A stretch of DNA of 32,641 nt. Source: an uncultured Aquimarina sp. (GTDB lineage: Bacteria > Bacteroidota > Bacteroidia > Flavobacteriales > Flavobacteriaceae). Positions within the stretch are counted from its first letter, which is position 1; every line of letters begins with the position of its first letter. A model generated the notes under the pieces. That model did no database searches. It was not told where the DNA came from and was given only the letters and a program-made list of their open reading frames with translations. Location: contig CANMKK010000044.1 in the NCBI GenBank assembly GCA_947498455.1, forward strand, positions 1 to 32,641. The letters run 5' to 3'. This document shows, in pieces, positions 11,201-17,800 of the stretch. Made by a program: the position numbers and the translations under genes.

Positions 11201-12861
11201 GCTGCTCTTGCATCTGCATAATCCGAAGTAGATGTTAAATAAACGGACTCCATTCGATACGCTATGGCTGCTGATTTATCTATACCTATTGCTGAAACTG
11301 AATAACTATCAGCATTATCATTAGTTCCTGATCCACCTTCTGTTATTAAATAAAACCAATAATTTAAAACACCACTATTGGTATGTACGCCACAATAATC
11401 ATTATTTGTACCGTCTGGTGTACACCCTACAACATCATACCAATAGGTTCCGCCATAGGTATCTGGTTGTCCATAAGCATTCGGATTAGACATAGATCTA
11501 AAAGTTCCTCCTCCATTTTCATCATTAATTAACCATGGAGACTTTGTTGTTCCATGGTTCGTTATAGCATACATATCAATTGCAGCTGCCCATATATCAG
11601 ACATACCTTCATTTAATGCTCCCGATTCTAACTCATAATCCAAATTAGAATTTGCATTGGTAATACCATGTCCTATTTCATGACCAACAACATCTAGATT
11701 TGTTAATGGAGTAAATGAACCTGCTCCATCTCCATATAACATAAAACCTCTTTGGTTGTTAAAAGAAATCCAAGCCGCATTGGTGTAATCAGTGTCAAAA
11801 TGCACATAAGATACTATTGAAGCATCATTACCATCATAACTATCTCTACCATGTTCGTTTTTCCAATAATCATACACTACTTGTGCTCCCCAATGTGCAT
11901 CTAAGGCATATTGGTCTTCATCTGCACTCATTTCTCCGGCTGTCCAGTTGTTATTATTATCGGTAAAATCAGTTACAAAAGCTGAGTTGTAATCATTTAC
12001 ATCATCATGATTATTAAAATTAACGGTCACAATTCCGTTACGTGTTCCAGCACCGTGATTATGACCTTGTCCTGTACTCGCTCTAGTTTGATCGTATAAA
12101 ATATAATCGGTATCTAGGGTAGTTTCGATAGCTTTTGAGCCAGAATAAACTGTTTCTCCTGTACCAGAAATTAAAGGAACAGTAATATTTCCTGTATGGT
12201 TATGAGGTGCATCTGCATGATTAGAATCAAAACAAGATCTAATTAAACTTGTATATTTTATTACATTACCGGTTTGCGCGTCTATATAAACCCTTCCCAT
12301 TTTCAATTCTGGTTTAGAAGTTCCAATCCCTATAGCATAAGCTAAGCGCATAGTTTCATCTCTTCTATTAGGAAGTATCAGCAACTCTGGTTCTGGAATA
12401 GCTGTTTTAGAAAAATCATTGTCACCAATCCAAAATACATCATTGGTTCCTAAATAGTTTTTGGCTATATTTTCTATTTGAGTAGCCGAAATAGTAATAT
12501 TTGTTTTTACTCCTTCAGCATCAAAATAAACTCCGTTGTAGCTTTCTTTTACACCATTTTTTTCATGTATTTTGATAATACCATGTACTACTTTTATTCC
12601 ATTATGATACTGTTGATAGGTTCTATGAACGAACCCTTTTCTATCTGTTTTTGTATCAATAAGTCGAAACTCTATCTGGGTAGTAGATCGAATACTTTTA
12701 TTCAAAGCTATAGCCTGAACACTATTGCCTAAAATACTGGTAATCGAACCCGTTTTTTGAGTAGGTGGAATTTCTGTTAAAGGGATTTTTACAATTTTTG
12801 ATTGTTGCCCAATTGCAAATACCGTAAATAGCATGAAATAGAAACGTAGAAGTCTTCTCAT
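2089..12861 (-). CDS. Giant secreted M4 metalloprotease with ten LRR modules and dockerin-like C terminus
   Basis: 3590 residues. Signal peptide at 1-18. An FTP/PepSY-like propeptide covers about 30-210. The M4 catalytic domain is about 270-590, with zinc motif HEIGH at 394-398, third ligand E418 in NEGMSD (24 residues after H394, as in thermolysin) and the active-site histidine H493 in GVHTNSG. All key residues are present, so it should be an active zinc endopeptidase. Residues about 595-860 hold an Ig-like and two SprB-like beta domains. Residues 864-3366 hold ten leucine-rich-repeat modules, each opening with Y-T-x-I/V-P-D-A/D-N-F-E and closing with LSC-x-x-VDD. Residues 3368-3534 form a beta-rich domain, and 3535-3590 a dockerin-like pair of EF-hand loops. 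No type A sorting domain is seen. It probably forms an operon with the 299-residue gene and follows a TPR/HTH regulator. M4 enzymes of this size are unusual; the LRRs probably bind surface ligands or substrate. Confidence 0.95.
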   Translation of the reverse strand: MRRLLRFYFMLFTVFAIGQQSKIVKIPLTEIPPTQKTGSITSILGNSVQAIALNKSIRSTTQIEFRLIDTKTDRKGFVHRTYQQYHNGIKVVHGIIKIHEKNGVKESYNGVYFDAEGVKTNITISATQIENIAKNYLGTNDVFWIGDNDFSKTAIPEPELLILPNRRDETMRLAYAIGIGTSKPELKMGRVYIDAQTGNVIKYTSLIRSCFDSNHADAPHNHTGNITVPLISGTGETVYSGSKAIETTLDTDYILYDQTRASTGQGHNHGAGTRNGIVTVNFNNHDDVNDYNSAFVTDFTDNNNNWTAGEMSADEDQYALDAHWGAQVVYDYWKNEHGRDSYDGNDASIVSYVHFDTDYTNAAWISFNNQRGFMLYGDGAGSFTPLTNLDVVGHEIGHGITNANSNLDYELESGALNEGMSDIWAAAIDMYAITNHGTTKSPWLINDENGGGTFRSMSNPNAYGQPDTYGGTYWYDVVGCTPDGTNNDYCGVHTNSGVLNYWFYLITEGGSGTNDNADSYSVSAIGIDKSAAIAYRMESVYLTSTSDYADARAAAIQAAKDLYGNCSNEETTVTNAWYAVGVGAQYTGQNPSITVDTTDQTVCIDEIATFTAEAEDANTMIWQNDASGSWTDLSDDATYAGVATNTLTITNPTEALDNVRFRLEFSNDCGTTTTTNNRYLYVKTLPDVTSVVANGAGCTSTTDGSLTMNFNDVSNLNNIEFSIDGGATYPYNYADTSGSQTISDLAAGDYNVWVRRGGDECPIEVGTYTVASIPTVTAAVDAIIEADIAEINGIIQVSFPDEATQTQIKFSIDGGISYGYVFNDNTGTAELTDLAADTYEVWATYGDELCAKRIGNFTVNEMTYTQIPDANFESALYNLGYDNYLGDDKVPTSLINTVTSLNIRLENITDLTGIEDFTVLEELYADNNGLTTVDVSSNTALKELIVYNNANLSSFTVADPSIITRITLSGCNLSGEYDFSAYTSLVNFSVQGNNLTGLNIKNGNNINFTFFHAGGNSNLSCIIVDDAAWSTANWTNNSGATFTTNYCDYTAIPDANFEAALEALGYDDISADGQVPTALIEVVASLDVSNQSIADVTGIEDFTALIDLDVNDNGLISLDVSNNVNLQSLNFDNNDVATLNLGANTNLTDVSGRYNQLTSVDVSANISLDNLNLRNNTFTTVDVSNNTNLTVLNLNQTGITSLDITNNTSLSHVYLLDNALTSLDISQNLLIENINITNNNLTTIDLSNQTVLRILRLSGNNLTELNLNTNVALTQVECTDNDLSVFNFKNGFNQIITDFDASGNANLSCILVDDLNKDYTFWIRDFTTNFSDTYCRYTAIPDANFEAALDALGYDDISADGQVPTVLIEVVTDLNVDSEGILDITGIENFTALTSLSCFDNALTTIDLSNNLNLESLMLKENSLATVNVLNNTELVSLRISDNKLTTLDVSNNVNLSTLRCDTNNISTLDVSNNTQLVHLDVYNMETLTSLDIDSNTNLQAFKANNTGITTIDFSNNPLLRLVYLHQTLIANVDFSQNPLIEELRVQNTQITALDVSLQTALTNLNCSQNSLSYLNVKNGNNTAITDFDASSNPNLSCILVDDLANDYSTWTKDATASFNDTYCRYTAIPDANFEAALSSYDDIPNDGSVPTAAIENVANLNVTLQSISDLTGIQDFTALKKLSCEFNNLTSIDVSNNLLLEELYVSLNNLISLDVSNNTALKKIGANTTNIANLDLTNNSALEELNIFSNSNLTSLDVSNNPLLNRLIASSTSITSLDVSSNPLLTELQVHDTGLESIDLTNNTAILQLRINQTPIEDLDLSTLTSLRVLNCSETNLYNLNIQNGNNTLISEFNASSNPNLSCILVDDAAYSAGNTIWANNVDTGVTFNEGTYCRYTAISDANFEAELEALGYDDISGDGQVPTQLIEGLETLDVENKSISDLTGIEDFRALKSLDVGYNSLITIDVTNNTELRQLIIRSNNLTTIDLSANTLLVGFKAENCTLNSLDITNNPDIKVLWITGNDLTTIDLSNNVALTSFWGNGNDFTTLDLTNNPALNSFRASSNSLASLNLKNGTNTNITGGANFQLTGNADLACVLVDDAAYSTTTWLGIDGNVNFSDIDCDYTLIPDANFEAELRVLGYDDSAANDGKVPTRLIEVVTSLDISNKTISDVSGIEDFSALTSLDIEDNSLTSLDISNNTALEFLFAQDNQIASIDFSQNVALTRIDIRNNPISALDVSSNNLITRLECNGTNITALDVTNLTQLDYFDANNLSLTTIDLSQNIVLRSLRLMNTTLTSIDVSANPNLETLWINGSPISSLDLTNNTSLKSLRTWETNITELDLTNQPSLVGFFGHNGLLETLDLRNGNNSAIPNGGFSASGNPNLTCILVDDATYSSATWSNVDPTTSFSDTYCRYTQIPDANFEAELEALGYDDISGDGQVPTALIEVVTSLDVRSKSISDVTGIADFTALEVFNCNLNNIAALDVSNNVNLTALQCTANPIESLNLANNTQLEELNCRSTNITSLDITNNTLLKRLICFNTDIVTLDLSQNLLLEDLYCYNTSLTGLNLSLNTALEIIHVYNNELENLNVKNGNNTSVTNFNASGNPDLSCIEVDDLANDYSTWTKDATATFSDTYCRYTAIPDANFEIALEALGYDDINGDGQVPTALIETIASISVNGKSISDLTGIEDFIALGNLYVGNNLLTSLDFNANLNLKILDVVDNANLTSMNVTNIKALEEVYASNCGFTTVDFSKNTALEILTIFDNNLTALDLSNNVNLESVLCQNNNIVGLDLSSNPALTYIDVSNNALTTLNSKNGNNINVTVFNALNNSELSCVLVDDAAYSTANWTGIDGTATFSDTFCRYTYVPDDNFELSLGTYDDIPGDNYVPTANIEVVTNLTIYAGSAPIADLTGIEGFTALERLEMEDHTFTTADLSSNINLIGIDFKDTPLADLTISANTNLESIQLDNTSLTSLDLSNNNALSSLRIHNMPALTVPDLTNNTNLTSLDFYDIDLSAGYDISYLVNLEYLAFQDTSLNAIDLSGNTLLFSLQLSNNNITDLDISHLTGTLGDIGLYGTLITELDLSSHTDLEFIMLENLPNLSSLNLKNGTNTDVIFFRVLNTPSLSCILVDDAAWSTTNWNDIDATASFSDTYCRYTYVPDDNFESFLASFDDNPGDNYVPTARIEGITGLSILGSSGIVIADLTGIEDFTALRSLGMKDHTFTTVDLSSNVNLKTIDFENIPLADLTISENINLESLQLDNTAITSLDVSQNLLLEELNCTNTGLTGLNVSFNTALTALDCSDNALEYLNIKNGNNTNVASFNASGNPNLSCILVDDLANDYTGWVKDATASFSETSCDYVVVDIDVFLQGALLNPYTGEENLMRDDLRRNGYINSDTPYTDGASINEVVGISDNGNNSTVDWIWVELRDATDPNIVIAGQSGIIQRDGDIVDVADDLVTPLTFDVPVGDYYVVVKHRNHLAIRSANTIALSQISTTINLSNDSTSVVGGTNALIDMGSGVFAVVAGDYDNNGQIQNTDINSVITVLGGSGYSNADMDMNGQIQNTDINNLMNPNIGKGQQF
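2764..10272 (-). repeat. Ten tandem LRR modules inside the M4 protease gene
   Basis: Module starts, taken as the Y before T-x-I/V-P-D, fall at residues 864, 1049, 1337, 1626, 1897, 2126, 2418, 2643, 2870 and 3163; the array ends at 3366. Module lengths are 185, 288, 289, 271, 229, 292, 225, 227, 293 and 205 residues. Each has a header with G-Y-D-D and VPT-x-x-I, then S-D-L-T-G-I-E-D-F-T-A-L, then LRRs of about 21 residues (L-x-x-L-D-V-S-N-N-x-x-L type), and a cap with NGNNT, NPNLSCI-VDD and a final cysteine. This is known flavobacterial LRR architecture related to internalin/BspA-type LRRs. Confidence 0.9.
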
Positions 12862-12866
12862 AATTT

Positions 12867-12871
12867 GGGGG
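12867..12871 (-). promoter_or_regulatory. C tract at the Shine-Dalgarno position of the M4 gene
   Basis: On the coding strand CCCCC sits 6-10 bases upstream of the ATG, where a purine-rich Shine-Dalgarno would be expected. Equivalent C4 tracts precede the ATG at 2067, 23870 and 29135. Absence of a Shine-Dalgarno is normal in Bacteroidota; a conserved C run is not something I can explain. Confidence 0.5.
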
Positions 12872-12917
12872 ATTAGGATATTAATAATTGCAATAGTAGA
12901 TTTTATACCTAAAAAAC

Positions 12918-12950
12918 CAAAGAAAAAGTGGGGTGCAAAATAGGGTGCAA
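12918..12950 (-). promoter_or_regulatory. Upstream region of the M4 operon with two GGGTGCAA motifs
   Basis: GGGTGCAA occurs at 12931-12938 and again at 12943-12950, 12 bp apart. The nearer copy is 70 bp from the ATG, the same distance as GGGTTGCAA upstream of the two BspA-like genes. A weak promoter can be proposed on the minus strand: TTG (12950-12948), a 22-bp gap, then TTTCTTTG (12925-12918), one mismatch from TAnnTTTG. The motif pair is clear; the promoter call is weak. Confidence 0.45.
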
Positions 12951-12957
12951 CAGAATC

Positions 12958-13004
12958 AAAACATTGATTTACAATGTTTTTAAGGTTTTTTTTACAAACC
13001 TTAA
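12958..13004 (-). terminator. Two adjacent hairpins after the TPR/HTH regulator gene
   Basis: TTAAGGTTT (12980-12988) pairs with AAACCTTAA (12996-13004) around a 7-base loop. AAAACATTG (12958-12966) pairs with CAATGTTTT (12972-12980) around a 5-base loop. Both are 9-bp perfect stems between the regulator stop at 13045 and the M4 gene. T runs on the minus strand are short, so termination may be partial. Confidence 0.45.
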
Positions 13005-13044
13005 TTAAACTTTAGAAATGAAATTAATGCACTAAAATGTTAGT

Positions 13045-14715
13045 CTAAAGTGAGCGAATATACTCGTCTAATGAATCTTTTGAAGTAAGGTTTAGTTTAC
13101 TTTTTAATCGATATCGAGTAGATTTAATTGCTTCCAAACTAGTTTTTCTAAGACTTGCTATTTCTTTTCTGGATAATCCCAGCTTAATAAACGAGCAAAC
13201 TTCGATATCAGTTTTGGTAAGGGAAGGGTGTTTTATTTTAAGCCGTTTTAGGAACTCGTAATTAAGCGTTTCAATATTCTTTTTAAGCAAGATTAGTTTG
13301 GTATCTTCTAATTTATCCGCTTTTAACTCTGCGATAATACTTTTTAAAGAAGTTCCTTCTTCTTGGTCGGACAGCTTACTAAGATCGTTAGTTAACTTTT
13401 CTTTTGTCCGAAGGTGTATTAAGGTTTCTTTCATCAAATCGGTTACCTCTTCTTTTTTCAAAGAAACTTCGGTATGTAGCTCTTCTATTTGTGATGTTAA
13501 TTTTGTTTGCCTAAGTTGATTTTGCTTACGTATTTTCTTAAAATATCGTACTCCATAATATATGATCCCAGTGGTTAGTATTAGTGTGATCAAAAAAAGT
13601 GTGAAATACCATTTTTTCTTTAGTTCTTGATTTTCTGCAATCGTCGAAATTCGTTTCTTTTCTTCGGCAAATTGAATGCTATCTTTCAACTTTTGTTGGT
13701 TAAATTCATACTGAAGTTCTATCTCTCTGATCTCTTTTGCTTTTTGTAAGTTGAACACGCTATCATTAGCTCTAGCATACTTTCGATAATACTCTAAGGC
13801 TTGCTCAAACTGCTTCATTTTATAATAAGAAAGGCTTTTTCTTTTGTATGATACTGCCAATCGCCTTCCCATTTTCTCTTTTTTGGCAATTGCTATGGAT
13901 TGATCTATATGGGATATCGCATTGTCGAATTGACCTAGGTCATTATAAGTACGTGCCAGATTATAGTTTGCTGTAGCTATAGATTCTTTTATTTCTTTCT
14001 TTTCTACATATGCCAAATATTCTAACTGAAATGACAAGGCTTCTGTATACTTATTTTGTAAATTAAGGATTTGAGCTTTATTAGCAATTACTCTGTATTT
14101 TCCTTCTTCATACCCTGCTTCTTCATATTTTTCATAGGCTTTTTCCAAAAAATAAGAAGCGGAATCTATCTTTTTAATTCTTCGATAAGTACTAGAAATT
14201 GCATTATAATTATCTCCAATTTTTTTTGGTATCCCTAACTTTTCATTAATAGCAATTGCTTTTTTAAATGCACCTATAGATCTTCTGTATTCCTCTTGAT
14301 ATTTAAATACATTACCAATATTGTGATAATTAGAAGATAGGTTTAAGGAATCATTATACTCTAAAAAAATCTTTTGAGCATCCAAATAATGTTTCAACGC
14401 CTTACCATATTGAGCCCTTTTACGATATACGATCCCTAATTGCTGAAAAACTTCAGCTCGCTGTAAATTAATATCATATTCTAAATTTTCTTTTTTAAGA
14501 ATCTCATTTATTTGATTTGCATAGGTTTCAACCTTATTAAAATCTCTTCGCAGTTGATATACTCCTAAACTTAATAATGCTTCTACTTTTAGAGAATCTG
14601 TAGTGGTTTTTTCCAATCTTTTTTCAAGAGCAACCAGCGTAGTATCTTTTTCTTGAGAAAAAGAAGTAAAAGCAATAAAAACTAGTATATATAAAAATAA
14701 ATTATCAAGCTTCAT
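13045..14715 (-). CDS. TPR-repeat membrane regulator with LuxR-type HTH domain
   Basis: 556 residues. An N-terminal signal sequence or anchor (MKLDNLFLYILVFIAFTSFS) is followed by about six to seven TPR-type helical repeats (residues about 25-330, e.g. YHNIGNVFKYQEEYRRSIGAFKKAI). A short helical linker leads to one transmembrane segment (about 369-391, WYFTLFLITLILTTGIIYYG), then a charged coiled coil (about 395-480). A C-terminal HTH at about 498-545 contains LTKTDIEVCSFIKLGLSRKEIA and S-x-E-A-I-K-S-T-R-Y-R-L, the LuxR/GerE-like pattern. The topology suggests a periplasmic TPR sensor and a cytoplasmic DNA-binding end. It lies 183 bp upstream of the M4 operon and downstream of a BspA-like gene with a terminator between, so the M4 operon is its most likely target. 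The second regulator at 29598-31238 has the same architecture. Ligand and target are inferred, not shown. Confidence 0.9.
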   Translation of the reverse strand: MKLDNLFLYILVFIAFTSFSQEKDTTLVALEKRLEKTTTDSLKVEALLSLGVYQLRRDFNKVETYANQINEILKKENLEYDINLQRAEVFQQLGIVYRKRAQYGKALKHYLDAQKIFLEYNDSLNLSSNYHNIGNVFKYQEEYRRSIGAFKKAIAINEKLGIPKKIGDNYNAISSTYRRIKKIDSASYFLEKAYEKYEEAGYEEGKYRVIANKAQILNLQNKYTEALSFQLEYLAYVEKKEIKESIATANYNLARTYNDLGQFDNAISHIDQSIAIAKKEKMGRRLAVSYKRKSLSYYKMKQFEQALEYYRKYARANDSVFNLQKAKEIREIELQYEFNQQKLKDSIQFAEEKKRISTIAENQELKKKWYFTLFLITLILTTGIIYYGVRYFKKIRKQNQLRQTKLTSQIEELHTEVSLKKEEVTDLMKETLIHLRTKEKLTNDLSKLSDQEEGTSLKSIIAELKADKLEDTKLILLKKNIETLNYEFLKRLKIKHPSLTKTDIEVCSFIKLGLSRKEIASLRKTSLEAIKSTRYRLKSKLNLTSKDSLDEYIRSL

Positions 14716-14785
14716 TCTGAAATCGAATATACATAAAGGTATTTATTTTAAAATTAAAAATGTTAGTATATTCTTTTGATACCAT

Positions 14786-14817
14786 AAAAAAACCACTCCA
14801 AAAGATTGAAGTGGTTT
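14786..14817 (-). terminator. Rho-independent terminator after the 2992-residue BspA-like gene
   Basis: AAACCACTCCAA (14790-14801) pairs with TTGAAGTGGTTT (14806-14817): a 12-bp stem with one G-U in the RNA and a 4-base loop. The A run at 14786-14792 gives a U tract in minus-strand RNA. It separates the BspA-like gene from the next regulator. Confidence 0.85.
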
Positions 14818-14841
14818 AGTATTGCAAACCTTCATTCTACG

Positions 14842-14861
14842 ACCCCTTAACTTCGTAGCAC
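14842..14861 (-). repeat. Duplicated 3' flank element, copy 2
   Basis: The 20 bases ACCCCTTAACTTCGTAGCAC differ at two positions from 23981-24000. Each copy lies about 30 bases beyond the stop codon of a BspA-like gene, so the duplication that made the pair carried 3' flanking DNA. Confidence 0.7.
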
Positions 14862-14891
14862 TGACCTTTTGCAAAAAATAAAAAATTCTGT

Positions 14892-17800
14892 CTATTCATT
14901 TTTCATTAATCTAATCGTCTTATAGGTATTTCCTATAGCGATTTTTACAAAGTATACCCCATTTGGTAACTCCTGAATAGATATAGATTGACCAGCATCT
15001 ACCTTTTCTATAAGTAAACTACGTCCGTTAACATCATAGATGGATAAAACTGCTTCTCCTGAGAATCCTGAAACCTGAAACTGTTGTTTCGCTGGGTTCG
15101 GATATAGTGTAAATACCTCTTCTGTGTTTTCCCCAACACTTAAAATATCATCAGTAACCGTAATGGTAAAAGTTGTAATTTGTTCATTTGCATTCTCATC
15201 TGTAGCTGTAAGGGTAATTACATGGTCACCTGCTCCTAATAAAGTGCCTGATACTGGACTTTGAGTAATCGTAGTAGCGAATGCAGTTCTATTCGAATCA
15301 CAATTATCCGTAACTACTACTCCATCCGTAAAATCAGGTAATGTGTACATATCTCCAGTATCAAAGATTACCTCCATATCTGTAGGTACAGTAGCCATAT
15401 CAAACTCTGGAGCTATCCTATCTTCAACCGTAACGGTAGCCATACACATATCACTATTTCCATTAGCATCGGTAACGGTTAAGACCACTACATTGTCTCC
15501 AATAGTAGCACAATCAAAATCTGTAATATCAATAGTAAGTGATGCAATACCTGAAAGATCCGAAGAACCATTATCCACCATGGAAGCTGTAATACTAGCA
15601 TTCCCTGAATCGTCTAACTGTACTGTAATATTTTGACATACTACTGTTGGATTGGTAGTATCAACCACCTCAACAGTTCTAGCTACCTGAACTGCAGCAT
15701 TACTAGCAGTATCGGTAGCATCATAATAGATGGTATAACTACCTACTGCATCGACAAAATCGGAAGCATTAATACTCACAGAAGAACCATCATCGGTAGT
15801 TGCTCCTAACTCAGTATATCCAGTTCCTAATTCTATGATCTGTGGATTTGCTCCGTTTAACGTAATTACCGGCGCTGTGGTATCTACAACCTCAACCATT
15901 CTGGTTACTTGTATAGCGGTTGCGCCTGATACTGTATTTGTAGCATCATAAGTAACCGTATAGCTACCTACCCGATCTGTATCCACAGATGTTGCATTGA
16001 TTGTTAATGTAGCTCCATAAGTTACCTCAGCGCCTAATTCTGTATACGTATCTCCTTTTTCTATTACTTGTGGATTATCTCCTACTAAAGTAATCACGGG
16101 AGTTACACATCCTTGTCCTCCATCATTGATGATCCAGTTATACAACGAACCTGTTAAAGTATCTCTTGCTGCTTCTGCTAAACAATAGGTAACATCAGAA
16201 TTTAAAGTTAAGTTAGTAGGGATTTCTGATTCACCAGCATCTAATGTTGCCCAACCTATTAATGTTTTGTCATAATTTTCTTGAGTCATTCCTGAGCCTG
16301 TAAAGAAATCATCGAAACCATCTACATTACTAATATCCCAACTTGATAAATCTTGATTGAATGATGAAGCTGCGTAAAACATGTATCTAATATCATAAAC
16401 ATCACTCATATTCCAATTACTCAAATCTTGATTAAATGAACTTGCTTCTTCAAGAAAGCTTGTCATATATCCAACTTCATTTAATGTCCAATTACCAATA
16501 GGTTGATTAAAAGCTTTTGCACGCAAAAACATACCTTCCATATCATCTACTTGAGACATATCCCAATTAGAAATATCTTGATTAAAACTAGTTGCATTTC
16601 TAAAGGTATAAACTGCTCTAGTAAGTTTTGTAAATGTCCAATCTGAAATATTTTCATTAAAAATCGAACATTCATTGAACATCCTTGAAATTAAAGTAAT
16701 GTTAGACATATCCCAATTCCCGATTTGATCTTTTAAATCTTCAAAATTGGTACAACCTTCGAACATTGAGCCAGTAGAATCTATTAAAGATAAATCTGGC
16801 ACATCATCGGCATTTAACTTCAAATTCACGCAGGTTGAAAACCCATTGATTAACCTACGCCATTGTTGCGTACCCCATTGCTCAATAGTTTGTAATTTTA
16901 ACCTTGAACCACTTTCGTGGAAAAATAATGCAGGAAATTCTCCTGTAATTTTAACCTCATAGGTACCTTCAGTTGTGTAGATATGTGATGCTTGAGCTGT
17001 AAGTCCATACTCAACAGTTCCATCACCCCAATCTATATTGTAATTATACGTGTATGAACCGAAAATAGGTATTATTACTTCATCTCCATCAGTAACTAAC
17101 CAAGTAGTAATAAATGCTTCATCGGTACAAAATTTTCCTCCATCATTAATTATCCAATTATAAGTATCACTTGTTAAGGTATCGTGTGCGGCTTCGGCTA
17201 AACAATAGGTTGTATCAGCATCTAAAGTCAAATCCGTTGGAATTTGACTTTCGCCATCTTCTAAAGTTGCCCAACCAATTAATGTTTTGTCATAGTTTTC
17301 TTGGGTCATTCCTGAATTGGTAAACATTCTAGACATATATGACACACTAGAAATATCCCAATTTGATAGGTCTTGATTAAAGGCTGTAGCTTCGTAAAAT
17401 AAATCTCCTACATCTTGAACTTGGCTAAAATCCCAATTCGATAGCTCTTGATTAAAAGTTGTGGCTCCATGGAATAAACCTTCCATAGACTCTACTGAAC
17501 CGAGTGTCCATTTTCCAATAGGTTGATTAAATGAAACCGCGTCTTCAAACATATAGGACATATCTTTAACCTTTGACATATCCCAATTAGAAATATCTTG
17601 ATTAAATTTTTGGTTTCCTTCAAATGCTACAAAAGTATATTCAAGGTTATTAAATGTCCATCCACTGATATCTTCATTAAAATCAGCACATTCTGTAAAC
17701 ATGTATGCAATATTTGTGATGGTAGACATATCCCAACTTCCTATATTGTCTTTTAAATCTTCAAAATAAATACACCCAGAAAACATATCTCCCATATCAT

